Shown here: one piece after another, positions 1-7,495 of the stretch
Numbering within the stretch: position 1 is the stretch's first letter
How the letters are laid out: every line of letters begins with the position of its first letter
DNA from: an uncultured Clostridia bacterium
Lineage (GTDB): Bacteria; Bacillota; Clostridia; Christensenellales; Borkfalkiaceae
Direction of reading: 5' to 3'
Length of the DNA stretch: 18,383 nt
NCBI GenBank assembly: GCA_947628555.1
Contig: CANRAI010000012.1
Location: 1 to 18,383 of the forward strand
The notes under the pieces: model-generated
What the model saw: only the letters and a program-made list of their open reading frames with translations
The model's database searches: none
What the model was told of the DNA's origin: nothing
Translations under genes and position numbers: made by a program

Positions 1-560
1 TTACGGACAAATTCGCACGCTTCCCGAATTTCCGCGCAGGAAAAAGCGTCCCTAAGCTCGTATCCGCGCGAACGCTGGATATAAACGACTTTAACGGATT
101 CGTTAAGCTTGCTTTTTATTAAACCGAAGTCGAACTTATCATTTTTTAGCCCGCAATATTCGAATTTAACGCCGAAATCCTTCAAAGAACCGTTATTTTC
201 ACCGAATATAACCCCTCTTATCGTGTCGTAAGGCATACCGCTTATGCATAAAAGCCCGTCGTTCGGGCGCAAAAGCCCGAAAAGCGCCACCGTAAGCGCA
301 TGAGTGCCCGACAAAAGATGAGGTGAAACAATTCCCGCCTCAGCGCCGAACGACAGCGCATAGACCTTACCCAGCGTATCCCTGCCCTCGTCGCCGTATC
401 CGTAGCCTGTCGAACCGTTGAAATGACGTAGCTCGACTCTGCATTTTTCAAAAGCTTTAATAACTTTTACCTGGTTATAATACGCCGTTTCCTCCGTCGC
501 GGCAAATTTCGGGGCAAGTTTTTTTTCACATTCTTCGATAAATTTTTTATTGTCCGTCAT
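1..560 (-). CDS. ynbB: Methionine gamma-lyase family / YnbB-type PLP enzyme, 3' end cut by window edge
   Basis: The first 186 residues are visible, from ATG at 560, and the frame is still open at base 1, so the gene runs off the window. The protein matches the COG4100 family (B. subtilis YnbB, often labelled aluminium resistance or methionine gamma-lyase family), a fold-type I PLP enzyme whose substrate is not settled. Visible signatures are a GSTGYGYGDEGRDTL block (residues 49-63), an FGAEAG stretch (71-76), SGTHA (84-88), GMPYDT (108-113) and IQRSRGY (161-167). The PLP lysine would lie in the missing part. The start overlaps the end of miaA by 14 bases and has a GAGGAA ribosome binding site inside miaA. 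It is the last visible gene of the miaB-mutS-mutL-miaA operon. The family call is firm; the reaction is not. Confidence 0.88.
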   Translation of the reverse strand, partial: MTDNKKFIEECEKKLAPKFAATEETAYYNQVKVIKAFEKCRVELRHFNGSTGYGYGDEGRDTLGKVYALSFGAEAGIVSPHLLSGTHALTVALFGLLRPNDGLLCISGMPYDTIRGVIFGENNGSLKDFGVKFEYCGLKNDKFDFGLIKSKLNESVKVVYIQRSRGYELRDAFSCAEIREACEFVR

Positions 561-1455
561 ATAGCATTTCCTCGATTTTTTCTGGCGTCGCGTCTTTTGG
601 CGCAAGCCACTTGATATTAGGCAGTTTTTTAAAGAAAGTTATCTGTCGCTTGGCATAATGACGGGTATTTTGCTTAATTATGTCACGCATAGTACTATGT
701 TTATCGCCATTTTTTAGGCATTTTACGATTTCCTTATACCCTATCGCCTGCATACATTGATAATTTTCGTCAATTCCCTGCGCAAGCAAATTTTCCACTT
801 CTTCAACAAGCCCGCGCTCGAACATCTCGTCAACGCGGATATCGATTCGCCTGTATAACACTTCCCTCGGGTAGTCGATAGCGACCGCAAGATAATCATA
901 TTTGGGAATAGGTTCGTCGTGCTGCTCGGATTTTTTGGTTCCGCTCGTTTCGTAAATTTCAAGCGCGCGAATCACCCTTTTCACGTCGTTTACATGCAGT
1001 TTTTGCGCCGTTTCGGGGTCGGCCTCACAAAGGAGCGAAAACAAATATTCCTTCCCTTGTTCTTTAAGGATTTCCGCGTACTTTTCCCGCACCGCGCTGT
1101 TTGCGCCCGCATGCCCGTAAGCAAAGTCGAAAAGCAAAGAATTTATATAAAATCCCGTGCCGCCGCAAATTATAGGCGTTTTGCCCTCCGACAAAAGCTT
1201 ATCGACGACGGGTATGGCCATTTCGGCATAGTCAAACACACTGAAACTTTGCCTCGGGTCCGCAACGTCTATAAGATGATGGATTATCCCTTGTTTTTCC
1301 TCTTCCGTAGGCTTTGCGGTGCCTATATCAAGCCCCTTATACACAAGTTGCGAATCGGCTGAAATTATTTCCGTTTTAAGTTTTTTTGCGCATTGAACGG
1401 CAAGCGAGGTCTTGCCCGAGGCTGTTGCGCCGCAGATAATCAAAAGTTTTCCCAA
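547..1455 (-). CDS. miaA: tRNA dimethylallyltransferase (MiaA)
   Basis: MiaA transfers a dimethylallyl group to N6 of A37 in tRNAs reading UNN codons, giving i6A37, the substrate of MiaB in the same operon. At 302 residues it has normal length. Visible are the P-loop GATASGKT (9-16), the substrate block ADSQLVYKGLDIGTAKPT (33-50), GGTGFYINSL around residue 100, and the late conserved QAIGYKE. The start codon is TTG at 1455, one base after the mutL stop (TGA, 1457-1459). No better start is nearby, and AAAGGAT at 1464-1470 is well placed for it. In E. coli and many Bacillota miaA is followed by hfq; here it overlaps the YnbB-like gene directly. Confidence 0.97.
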   Translation of the reverse strand: MGKLLIICGATASGKTSLAVQCAKKLKTEIISADSQLVYKGLDIGTAKPTEEEKQGIIHHLIDVADPRQSFSVFDYAEMAIPVVDKLLSEGKTPIICGGTGFYINSLLFDFAYGHAGANSAVREKYAEILKEQGKEYLFSLLCEADPETAQKLHVNDVKRVIRALEIYETSGTKKSEQHDEPIPKYDYLAVAIDYPREVLYRRIDIRVDEMFERGLVEEVENLLAQGIDENYQCMQAIGYKEIVKCLKNGDKHSTMRDIIKQNTRHYAKRQITFFKKLPNIKWLAPKDATPEKIEEMLYDGQ

Positions 1456-1456
1456 A

Positions 1457-3514
1457 TCAAACTATCCTTTTGAACATTTTTTCGATATCACGCTTTGTCA
1501 GCGTCACGCAGACCGGTCTGCCGTGCGGACATTTCAGCCCCATATCGCCGTCCATCATTTTGAAAAGCGCGTCTATTTCCTGCTCGGTAAGTTTCATTCC
1601 GCCCTTTACTGCGTGCTTGCAAGCCGAAGTCGCCAACTTATCCTTGAATAAATCTTCGAGTTTTATTTCTTTATAACTCTCCATTTCCGACAGAATTTCG
1701 TCGAAGAATTCTTTTATATTCATATCCTGCAAATCAGCCGGCACTTCGTCAACCCTGAAACTGTCAGCGCCGAAAGGCGAAACGGTAAAGCCCAATTCAT
1801 CGAAAAGTTTCAGATTCTTTTCTATGAATCGCAGCTCCTCGACATTCACGTCGAATAAATAAGGGCAAAGCAGCGGCTGTTTCAAAATTTTGCGCTGTTT
1901 CAGCCGTTCTTTAAGCCTGTCGTAAATCAGTCTTTCGTGCGCCGCGTGCTGGTCGATTATATATATGGTATTGTGATATTCGTAGATAAGGTAAGTGTTG
2001 AACATCGAGCCGCAGTACTTGCAGTTGTCGTACTCGACGCGCGCCTGCATTCTTTCCAAATAGCGCTTTTCGATTTCCTTAGCCTTGGCCTGCGCAGACG
2101 GGGACAGAGAATTGTCCGCAACGCCCGAAACTTGCCTCTCGTCAAGCTGCAAGGAGTTTCCGAAGGTTTTAAGTTCTTCTTCGGCGTGGAAGAATTTATG
2201 CATCGGCAAATCCTTTTCCGTGTCGAAAAATTTTTCTTCACCCGAACTTTTTTCCGCAGGTCCATAAGGATTCCGCCCCGAAACAGGCGCCGAAGATGAA
2301 AAAGTCTGCGAAGTAAAAGGCGGCGCGGCTTTAATGGGCGACGCTGCCGAAGCGTGGAATCCGCCGTCTTCCGGCGAGCCCTCGCTTCTTTCCGGCTTGT
2401 ATTTTTCAATTAATTCGTCGGGAATTTGCGTTTGCCTCTCCGAATAAATCTTATTTTGGCTTTCTTTGCCGCCTATGGTGGATTTCATTTCGGGAAGTCT
2501 GCCGCCGCCGACCACAAATTCCGCCGCCGTGGAAGTTCCGTCCAAAACTGCCGAAACAACTTTATAAACCGCGCCGTAGATGAAGCGGTTATCGACAAAA
2601 CGCACGTCGGCTTTATTGGGGTGGACGTTTACGTCAACAATATCGGCAGGCACGTCAACGTTCAGCACGTAAAACGGGAATTGCCGCTTCATTGCGTAGC
2701 TTGCGTAGGCGTTTGTCATAGCCGTCGCTATTGTATTGTTGACAATATATCTGCCGTTGAGAAACAGGCTTTGATAGCTTTTGTTGGGTTTGAAAAAATT
2801 TTGGTTTCCGATAAATCCGTGAATGTGCACACCGTCCTTTTCGGCGTCGATTCTGAAACATTGCGGAATAACTTTTGCCCCATAAACCTGCGCGACGGCT
2901 TCTTCAAGCCCGCCGCCGTAAGATTGAAGGGAAAGCTTGCCGTCTATGAAGTATTTGAAGCGGACGTTCGGATTGCCGAGGATAAAGCGGACGACAAAAC
3001 TTGTTATGTCCGTCTCCTCTTTTTTATCGGGTTTGAGAAATTTCGCACGGACGGGCGTGTTGTAAAATAGGTTATAAACGCTTACAATCGTGCCCTTTTC
3101 AAGCGCGGCGGGCTCAACTTTTCCCGCGACTCCGCCGTCGCAGGTAAGTTTACATGCGGGGTTTCCCTCCGTAACGGAAATAATTTCGACTTTTGAAACG
3201 GCGGAAATGCTTGCAAGCGCCTCGCCGCGGAAGCCGAGAGTTAAAATTTTATCTAAATCTTCAACGCGGGAAATTTTGCTTGTGGCATGCGGAAGAAAGG
3301 CGGCGCGCAAATCGTCCTTATGTATTCCTCCGCCGTTGTCAACCACCCTTACAAGCTGTTTGCCGCCCTTTTCTATATAAATTTCAATGTCCGTTGCGCC
3401 CGCGTCAAGGCTGTTTTCCACAAGTTCTTTGACGGCAGAATAAGGTCTTTCCACCACTTCGCCGGCGGCAATCATATTATATACGTTTTTGGAAAGTATG
3501 TTAATCCTGTTCAT
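1457..3514 (-). CDS. mutL: DNA mismatch repair protein MutL (endonuclease type)
   Basis: MutL links mismatch recognition by MutS to strand incision. The N-terminal GHKL ATPase shows ELVENSLDAGA (30-40), DNGGGI (59-64), HATSKI (76-81) and GFRGEAL (94-100). A low-complexity linker of about 120 residues (roughly 345-470) follows. The C-terminal nuclease domain has DQHAAHE (521-527), ACKHAVKGG (from about 631) and CPHGRP (662-667), the metal-binding motifs of MutL proteins that nick DNA in organisms without MutH. The family motif DQHA-x2-E-x4-E ends in Asp (D532) rather than Glu here. QPLLCP (546-551) sits where Bacillus MutL binds the sliding clamp. The ATG overlaps the end of mutS by 14 bases and has a GGAGAAAG ribosome binding site (3521-3528). 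Length 685 residues. Confidence 0.97.
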   Translation of the reverse strand: MNRINILSKNVYNMIAAGEVVERPYSAVKELVENSLDAGATDIEIYIEKGGKQLVRVVDNGGGIHKDDLRAAFLPHATSKISRVEDLDKILTLGFRGEALASISAVSKVEIISVTEGNPACKLTCDGGVAGKVEPAALEKGTIVSVYNLFYNTPVRAKFLKPDKKEETDITSFVVRFILGNPNVRFKYFIDGKLSLQSYGGGLEEAVAQVYGAKVIPQCFRIDAEKDGVHIHGFIGNQNFFKPNKSYQSLFLNGRYIVNNTIATAMTNAYASYAMKRQFPFYVLNVDVPADIVDVNVHPNKADVRFVDNRFIYGAVYKVVSAVLDGTSTAAEFVVGGGRLPEMKSTIGGKESQNKIYSERQTQIPDELIEKYKPERSEGSPEDGGFHASAASPIKAAPPFTSQTFSSSAPVSGRNPYGPAEKSSGEEKFFDTEKDLPMHKFFHAEEELKTFGNSLQLDERQVSGVADNSLSPSAQAKAKEIEKRYLERMQARVEYDNCKYCGSMFNTYLIYEYHNTIYIIDQHAAHERLIYDRLKERLKQRKILKQPLLCPYLFDVNVEELRFIEKNLKLFDELGFTVSPFGADSFRVDEVPADLQDMNIKEFFDEILSEMESYKEIKLEDLFKDKLATSACKHAVKGGMKLTEQEIDALFKMMDGDMGLKCPHGRPVCVTLTKRDIEKMFKRIV
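1464..1470 (-). promoter_or_regulatory. Ribosome binding site deciding the TTG start of miaA
   Basis: AAAGGAT on the minus strand lies 8 bases before the TTG at 1455, inside the last codons of mutL. It supports the non-ATG start, which is placed just before the P-loop as MiaA proteins require. Confidence 0.6.
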
Positions 3515-6074
3515 CTTTAACTTTCTCCACGAGGTCGCTTACAAGCATGAACGCTTGCATCGGCGAAAGATTATTAAGGTCGGTTTCCATAAGAATCCTT
3601 TCGACTTCGCTAGGCTGACGTACGTCGTCGTCCGCGCGCTCTGCGCGGGATTTATCCCCGCTTTCCACAAGCTTTAAAATCTGTTTCGCCCTGTCCGTCA
3701 CTTCTGCGGGCACACCCGCAAGCGAGGCGACTTCTATGCCGAAACTTCTGTTCGCCCCCCCGCGCATGATTTTGCGAAGAAATACGATCCCCCCGCCAAC
3801 TTCTTTTACGGCTATTTTATAGTTTTTAACTCCGCCGAGCTTACTTTCAAGTTCCGTAAGTTCGTGATAATGGGTCGCAAACATAGTCTTTGCGCCTATT
3901 TTTTTGGTGATATGCTCTATTACCGCCCAGGCAATGCTTAAACCGTCGTAAGTGCTTGTGCCTCTACCCACCTCGTCGAGTATCAAAAGACTGTTTTTCG
4001 TCGCGTTGCGCATTATGGTCGCGACCTCTATCATCTCAACCATAAACGTGCTTTGGTCTGAAATGAGGTTGTCGCTTGCCCCAACTCTTGTAAAAACCCT
4101 GTCCAAAACGGGAATCTGGGCCGATTTAGCGGGCACGAAACAGCCGAGGTGCGCCATTATGGCAATTATCGCCGTCTGCCGCATATACGTGCTTTTTCCC
4201 GCCATATTCGGGCCTGTAAGAATCATCGTGCGGTTTTCCGATTCATCCAAAAGGGTATCGTTGGGAATAAACCTGTCCTTTGAAATAACCTCTACGACGG
4301 GATGCCTGCCTTCTTTGATTATAAGCGGCTTGTCGCTTTCCGCGATTTGCGGACGTACGTAGCGGTTGGTCTTGGAAACCTCGGCGAAAGACGTAAGCAT
4401 ATCCAAAAGCCCCACAGCCGAGGCGATTGTCTTGAATTTATCTATATTTTCGGTAAGTATCCCCTTAATCTTATCGAATATTTCGGCTTCGAGTTTAAGA
4501 GCCTGGTCGTCGCTTGTAAGAATTTTTTCCTCCAATTCTTTTAGCTCGTCGGTGGTGTATCTTTCGGCGTTGGCAAGGGTTTGCCTGCGCTGATAATTCA
4601 AGGGAACTTTGTCCTTAAACGACTTGGTGACCTCAATATAATAGCCGAAAACCTTGTTGTAATTTATCCTCAGATTTCTTATGCCCGTGGCATCGCGCTC
4701 GCGGCTTTCCATGGCGAAAAGTATGTCTTTCGCGTTCTTTTTTACGTTTCTAAGCTCGTCAAGGCGGTCGTTGAAGCCGTCTTTTATGTACCCTCCGTCT
4801 TTAAGCGTTGCGGGCGCTTCGGGATTTATTGCGCCGTCCAAAAGCTTTACTATGGGCGACATATCCAAAAGCTCGTCGGAAATTTTATTCAAAATCGCCG
4901 AACAAAAGCCCGAAAGTTGAAATTTAAGGTTCGGTATCACCGAAAGCGAAGCGGATAGCGCCAGACAATCCTTTGGCAGAATATTTCCGTTGCTAATCTT
5001 TCCTGCAATGCGTTCGATATCCTTAACGCCTTTCAACAAATCGGTTAGGGCAAGCCTTATTACGGTGGCTTCGAAAAGTTCCGAAACGCCGTCCAATCTG
5101 TAATTTATGTCCGCAGCATTAGCGAAAGGATTCCGTAAGGAAGAATTTAAAAGCCTTGCGCCCATCGCTGTTCGGGTTTTATCGAGAAGCCATAAAAGCG
5201 AGCCGTATTTTCCACCGTCGCCCAGCGTTTTGACTATTTCAAGATTTTTAAGCGCCGCAGTGTCGAGCTGCAAGAAGCTTTCCGACACAAGGTAATTTAC
5301 GTTGTCGATATTTTTCAGGGCATGCATCTGAGTTTCTTTCAGATATTCAAGCAACGCCCCGACAGCGGAAACGGCGTTATTTTTGCCTGCAATAGGATAA
5401 GCCGACAGCGATTTTACCGAAAACTGCGACAAAATCGCGCGCTCTGCGGCGGCGTAGCCGAACGCCCATGCAGGATAGCTTGAAAAGCGCGGCAGTACTC
5501 CGCTTGACGTTTCCCGACAGTCCTTAGAGGCAAACAGCATTTCGTCGTTGCAGATTATTTCTTTCACTTCGAGGCGGCACATCTGCGCAATACACTTGCT
5601 TACACATTCGGAAGTAAACTCCGTGGCGGTCAGTTCCCCCGTGGTTATATCCGCCCACGCGAGAGCCGCCGCGTCTCCGTTTTTGTAGGCGCAGCAGATA
5701 TAATTGTTTGTCTTTTCGTCAAGTCCGGCGTCGGCTATGACGGTGCCCGCCGTCACAACTCTTACGACGTCGCGCGCAACAATTCCCTTTGCGGTCGCGG
5801 GGTCTTCCAGCTGTTCGCATATCGCCACCTTTTCACCGCAAGCCACAAGTTTGGATATGTAAGAATCCACCGCGTGGTAGGGCACGCCGCACATGGGCGC
5901 TCTTTCCTCCAATCCGCAATCTCTCCCCGTAAGAACGAGGTCGAGGATTTTGGAAGCCTTAACGGCGTCGTCGAAAAACATTTCGTAAAAGTCGCCTAAC
6001 CTATAAAATACAAGGCAGTCTTTATATTTTTCCTTTACAGACAGATAGTGCTGCATCATTTGTGAAAGCGCCAT
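3501..6074 (-). CDS. mutS: DNA mismatch repair protein MutS
   Basis: MutS recognises base mismatches and small loops as a dimer and recruits MutL. At 857 residues it is full length for MutS1. The mismatch-reading Phe-x-Glu lies in GDFYEMF (27-33; F29 and E31). The ABC-type ATPase has Walker A GPNMAGKST (621-629), Walker B with signature DEVGRGTSTYDG (from 700) and ATHYHEL downstream. The C-terminal tail ends in the usual NNLSPMQA-type helix; I see no clear QLSLF-type clamp motif before it. The gene begins 3 bases after the miaB stop, with a GGAG ribosome binding site 6 bases before the ATG, and overlaps mutL by 14 bases, so the three genes are probably translated as coupled units. Confidence 0.98.
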   Translation of the reverse strand: MALSQMMQHYLSVKEKYKDCLVFYRLGDFYEMFFDDAVKASKILDLVLTGRDCGLEERAPMCGVPYHAVDSYISKLVACGEKVAICEQLEDPATAKGIVARDVVRVVTAGTVIADAGLDEKTNNYICCAYKNGDAAALAWADITTGELTATEFTSECVSKCIAQMCRLEVKEIICNDEMLFASKDCRETSSGVLPRFSSYPAWAFGYAAAERAILSQFSVKSLSAYPIAGKNNAVSAVGALLEYLKETQMHALKNIDNVNYLVSESFLQLDTAALKNLEIVKTLGDGGKYGSLLWLLDKTRTAMGARLLNSSLRNPFANAADINYRLDGVSELFEATVIRLALTDLLKGVKDIERIAGKISNGNILPKDCLALSASLSVIPNLKFQLSGFCSAILNKISDELLDMSPIVKLLDGAINPEAPATLKDGGYIKDGFNDRLDELRNVKKNAKDILFAMESRERDATGIRNLRINYNKVFGYYIEVTKSFKDKVPLNYQRRQTLANAERYTTDELKELEEKILTSDDQALKLEAEIFDKIKGILTENIDKFKTIASAVGLLDMLTSFAEVSKTNRYVRPQIAESDKPLIIKEGRHPVVEVISKDRFIPNDTLLDESENRTMILTGPNMAGKSTYMRQTAIIAIMAHLGCFVPAKSAQIPVLDRVFTRVGASDNLISDQSTFMVEMIEVATIMRNATKNSLLILDEVGRGTSTYDGLSIAWAVIEHITKKIGAKTMFATHYHELTELESKLGGVKNYKIAVKEVGGGIVFLRKIMRGGANRSFGIEVASLAGVPAEVTDRAKQILKLVESGDKSRAERADDDVRQPSEVERILMETDLNNLSPMQAFMLVSDLVEKVKDEQD

Positions 6075-6077
6075 AAT

Positions 6078-7403
6078 TTACTCCGAAATATCCGCGACGA
6101 CTCCCGTCAGCGAAACGCCGTTAGCCGCGTCGATTTTTACGTTTACGAATTTGCCTATAAGATTTTTTTCACTCGCGAAATACACCATTCTGCCGTATTC
6201 GTCTCTGCCGAGAAACATTCCGCGTTTATTATCGAAATCCTCGCAGAGAATTTCCACTGTCTTTCCCACATATTCGGCAGATTGCGCGCGAGTTTGGGAA
6301 TTCACAAGCTCCACAAGCCTCATAATGCGCTCTTTTGAAACTTCTTCGGGTATCTGTCCTTCCATTTTGGCGGCGGCGGTTCCTTCGCGCCGCGAATAGA
6401 CAAAGGTGAACGCCGAAGAAAATCCCGCTCTCTTTACAAGATTCAAAGTGTCCTCGAAGTCCTTTTCGGTCTCCGTGGGAAATCCTACTATCAAATCAGT
6501 GGTTATCGCGCAGTCGGGAACATATTTTTTCAGAATTTCAACTTTTTTAATGTAGTCCGCTGCGGTATAGCGCCTGTTCATCTTCCTAAGAATCTCGTCC
6601 GACCCGCTTTGCACGGGTAAATGTACGGCCCTGCATATTTTACGGTTTTCCGAAATTACCCTTGCAAGTTCTTCCGAAAAATCCTTTGGGTGGCTTGTCA
6701 TAAACCTCAGACGGAATTTTCCGTCAAGTTTTGCTATTTTTTCAAGCAGTTCGGGGAAAGTCAAATCGTCTGTCCCCTTTCCGTAAGAATTTACGTTCTG
6801 CCCCAAAAGCGTGATTTCCTTATAGCCCTCTTCAATCAAAGCCTTTGCCTCGGCAACGATGTCTTGCGAGCGGCGGCTTCTCTCCCTGCCGCGCACGTAG
6901 GGCACGATACAGTAGCTGCAAAAATTATTGCAGCCGTAGGTAATGTTTATCCAGGCGTTAGGATAACTTGTCCTTAAAGGCTTATCATCCTCGCAAATTA
7001 CGCCGTCGCCGTCCTCTATTTCAACGACCGTTTTCTTTCCGCTTTGTCTTTTCAAAATAAATTCTTTCAGTTTGCCCAAATTGTGAGTGCCGAAGATTAT
7101 ATCCACATAAGGAAATTTCTTATGGAGAACGTCGGCTTTTCCTATTTGTTGGGGCAGACATCCGCCCACGGCGATTATCATATCCTTCTTCCGCGCTTTC
7201 AACTTTTTCAGCATGCCTATATTGCCGTAGGCATGATTTTCCGCGTTTTCGCGTATGCAGCAGGTGTTGAATACGGCAATATCGGCGTCCTCTATTTTTT
7301 CACAGGCGGAATATCCCATTTCTGACAGGATACCGGCTATTTTTTCGGATTCGTGTACGTTCATCTGGCAACCGTACGTCGTAATGTGAAAATATTTACT
7401 CAT
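6078..7403 (-). CDS. miaB: tRNA-2-methylthio-N6-dimethylallyladenosine synthase (MiaB)
   Basis: MiaB is a radical SAM methylthiotransferase that converts i6A37 to ms2i6A37, the step after MiaA. The N-terminal domain has the three cysteines that hold the second iron-sulfur cluster (C12 in YGCQMN, C48 in NTCCIREN, C82 in GGCLPQ). The radical SAM motif GCNNFCSYC gives C158, C162 and C165. A C-terminal TRAM domain ends the protein at 441 residues, the normal size. The QMN and NTC contexts fit MiaB rather than MtaB or RimO. It is the first gene of the mutSL operon. The start lies about 14 bases from the predicted transcription start and has only a weak ribosome binding site (TTAGAG). Confidence 0.97.
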   Translation of the reverse strand: MSKYFHITTYGCQMNVHESEKIAGILSEMGYSACEKIEDADIAVFNTCCIRENAENHAYGNIGMLKKLKARKKDMIIAVGGCLPQQIGKADVLHKKFPYVDIIFGTHNLGKLKEFILKRQSGKKTVVEIEDGDGVICEDDKPLRTSYPNAWINITYGCNNFCSYCIVPYVRGRERSRRSQDIVAEAKALIEEGYKEITLLGQNVNSYGKGTDDLTFPELLEKIAKLDGKFRLRFMTSHPKDFSEELARVISENRKICRAVHLPVQSGSDEILRKMNRRYTAADYIKKVEILKKYVPDCAITTDLIVGFPTETEKDFEDTLNLVKRAGFSSAFTFVYSRREGTAAAKMEGQIPEEVSKERIMRLVELVNSQTRAQSAEYVGKTVEILCEDFDNKRGMFLGRDEYGRMVYFASEKNLIGKFVNVKIDAANGVSLTGVVADISE

Positions 7404-7423
7404 ATAAACTCTAAACCAGCATA

Positions 7424-7452
7424 ATTATAACGGTTTTCAGGAATTTTTTCAA
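7424..7452 (-). promoter_or_regulatory. Promoter of the miaB-mutS-mutL-miaA-ynbB operon
   Basis: On the minus strand, a -35 of TTGAAA (7447-7452) and a -10 of TATAAT (7424-7429) are separated by exactly 17 bases. This is a near-consensus housekeeping sigma promoter. Transcription should begin near 7417, leaving a leader of about 14 bases before the miaB ATG. All five downstream genes overlap or lie within 3 bases of each other, so this is the likely promoter for the whole block. Confidence 0.8.
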
Positions 7453-7477
7453 ACGATTAAGCAATAATTATTAAAAT
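7448..7477 (+). promoter_or_regulatory. Candidate promoter of the divergent PBP gene
   Basis: On the plus strand TTCAAA (7448-7453) and TAAAAT (7472-7477) lie 18 bases apart. The match is moderate. If used, transcription starts near 7484 and the leader is only about 12 bases. The -35 element overlaps the -35 of the divergent miaB promoter, so the two could compete for RNA polymerase. Confidence 0.35.
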
Positions 7478-7495
7478 TTATTAATACTATTTGAA

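Noticed and set aside
1..560. Truncated pseudogene reading of the YnbB-like gene
   Set aside because: The frame is open right to the window edge; the apparent TAA at bases 1-3 is in a different frame, so the truncation is due to the window only.
919..1362. 147-codon plus-strand open frame opposite miaA
   Set aside because: Antisense to conserved MiaA motifs, with no protein family resemblance and no start signals.
2426..3070. 214-codon plus-strand open frame opposite mutL
   Set aside because: Antisense to the conserved MutL ATPase domain, with no recognisable motifs; treated as a shadow.
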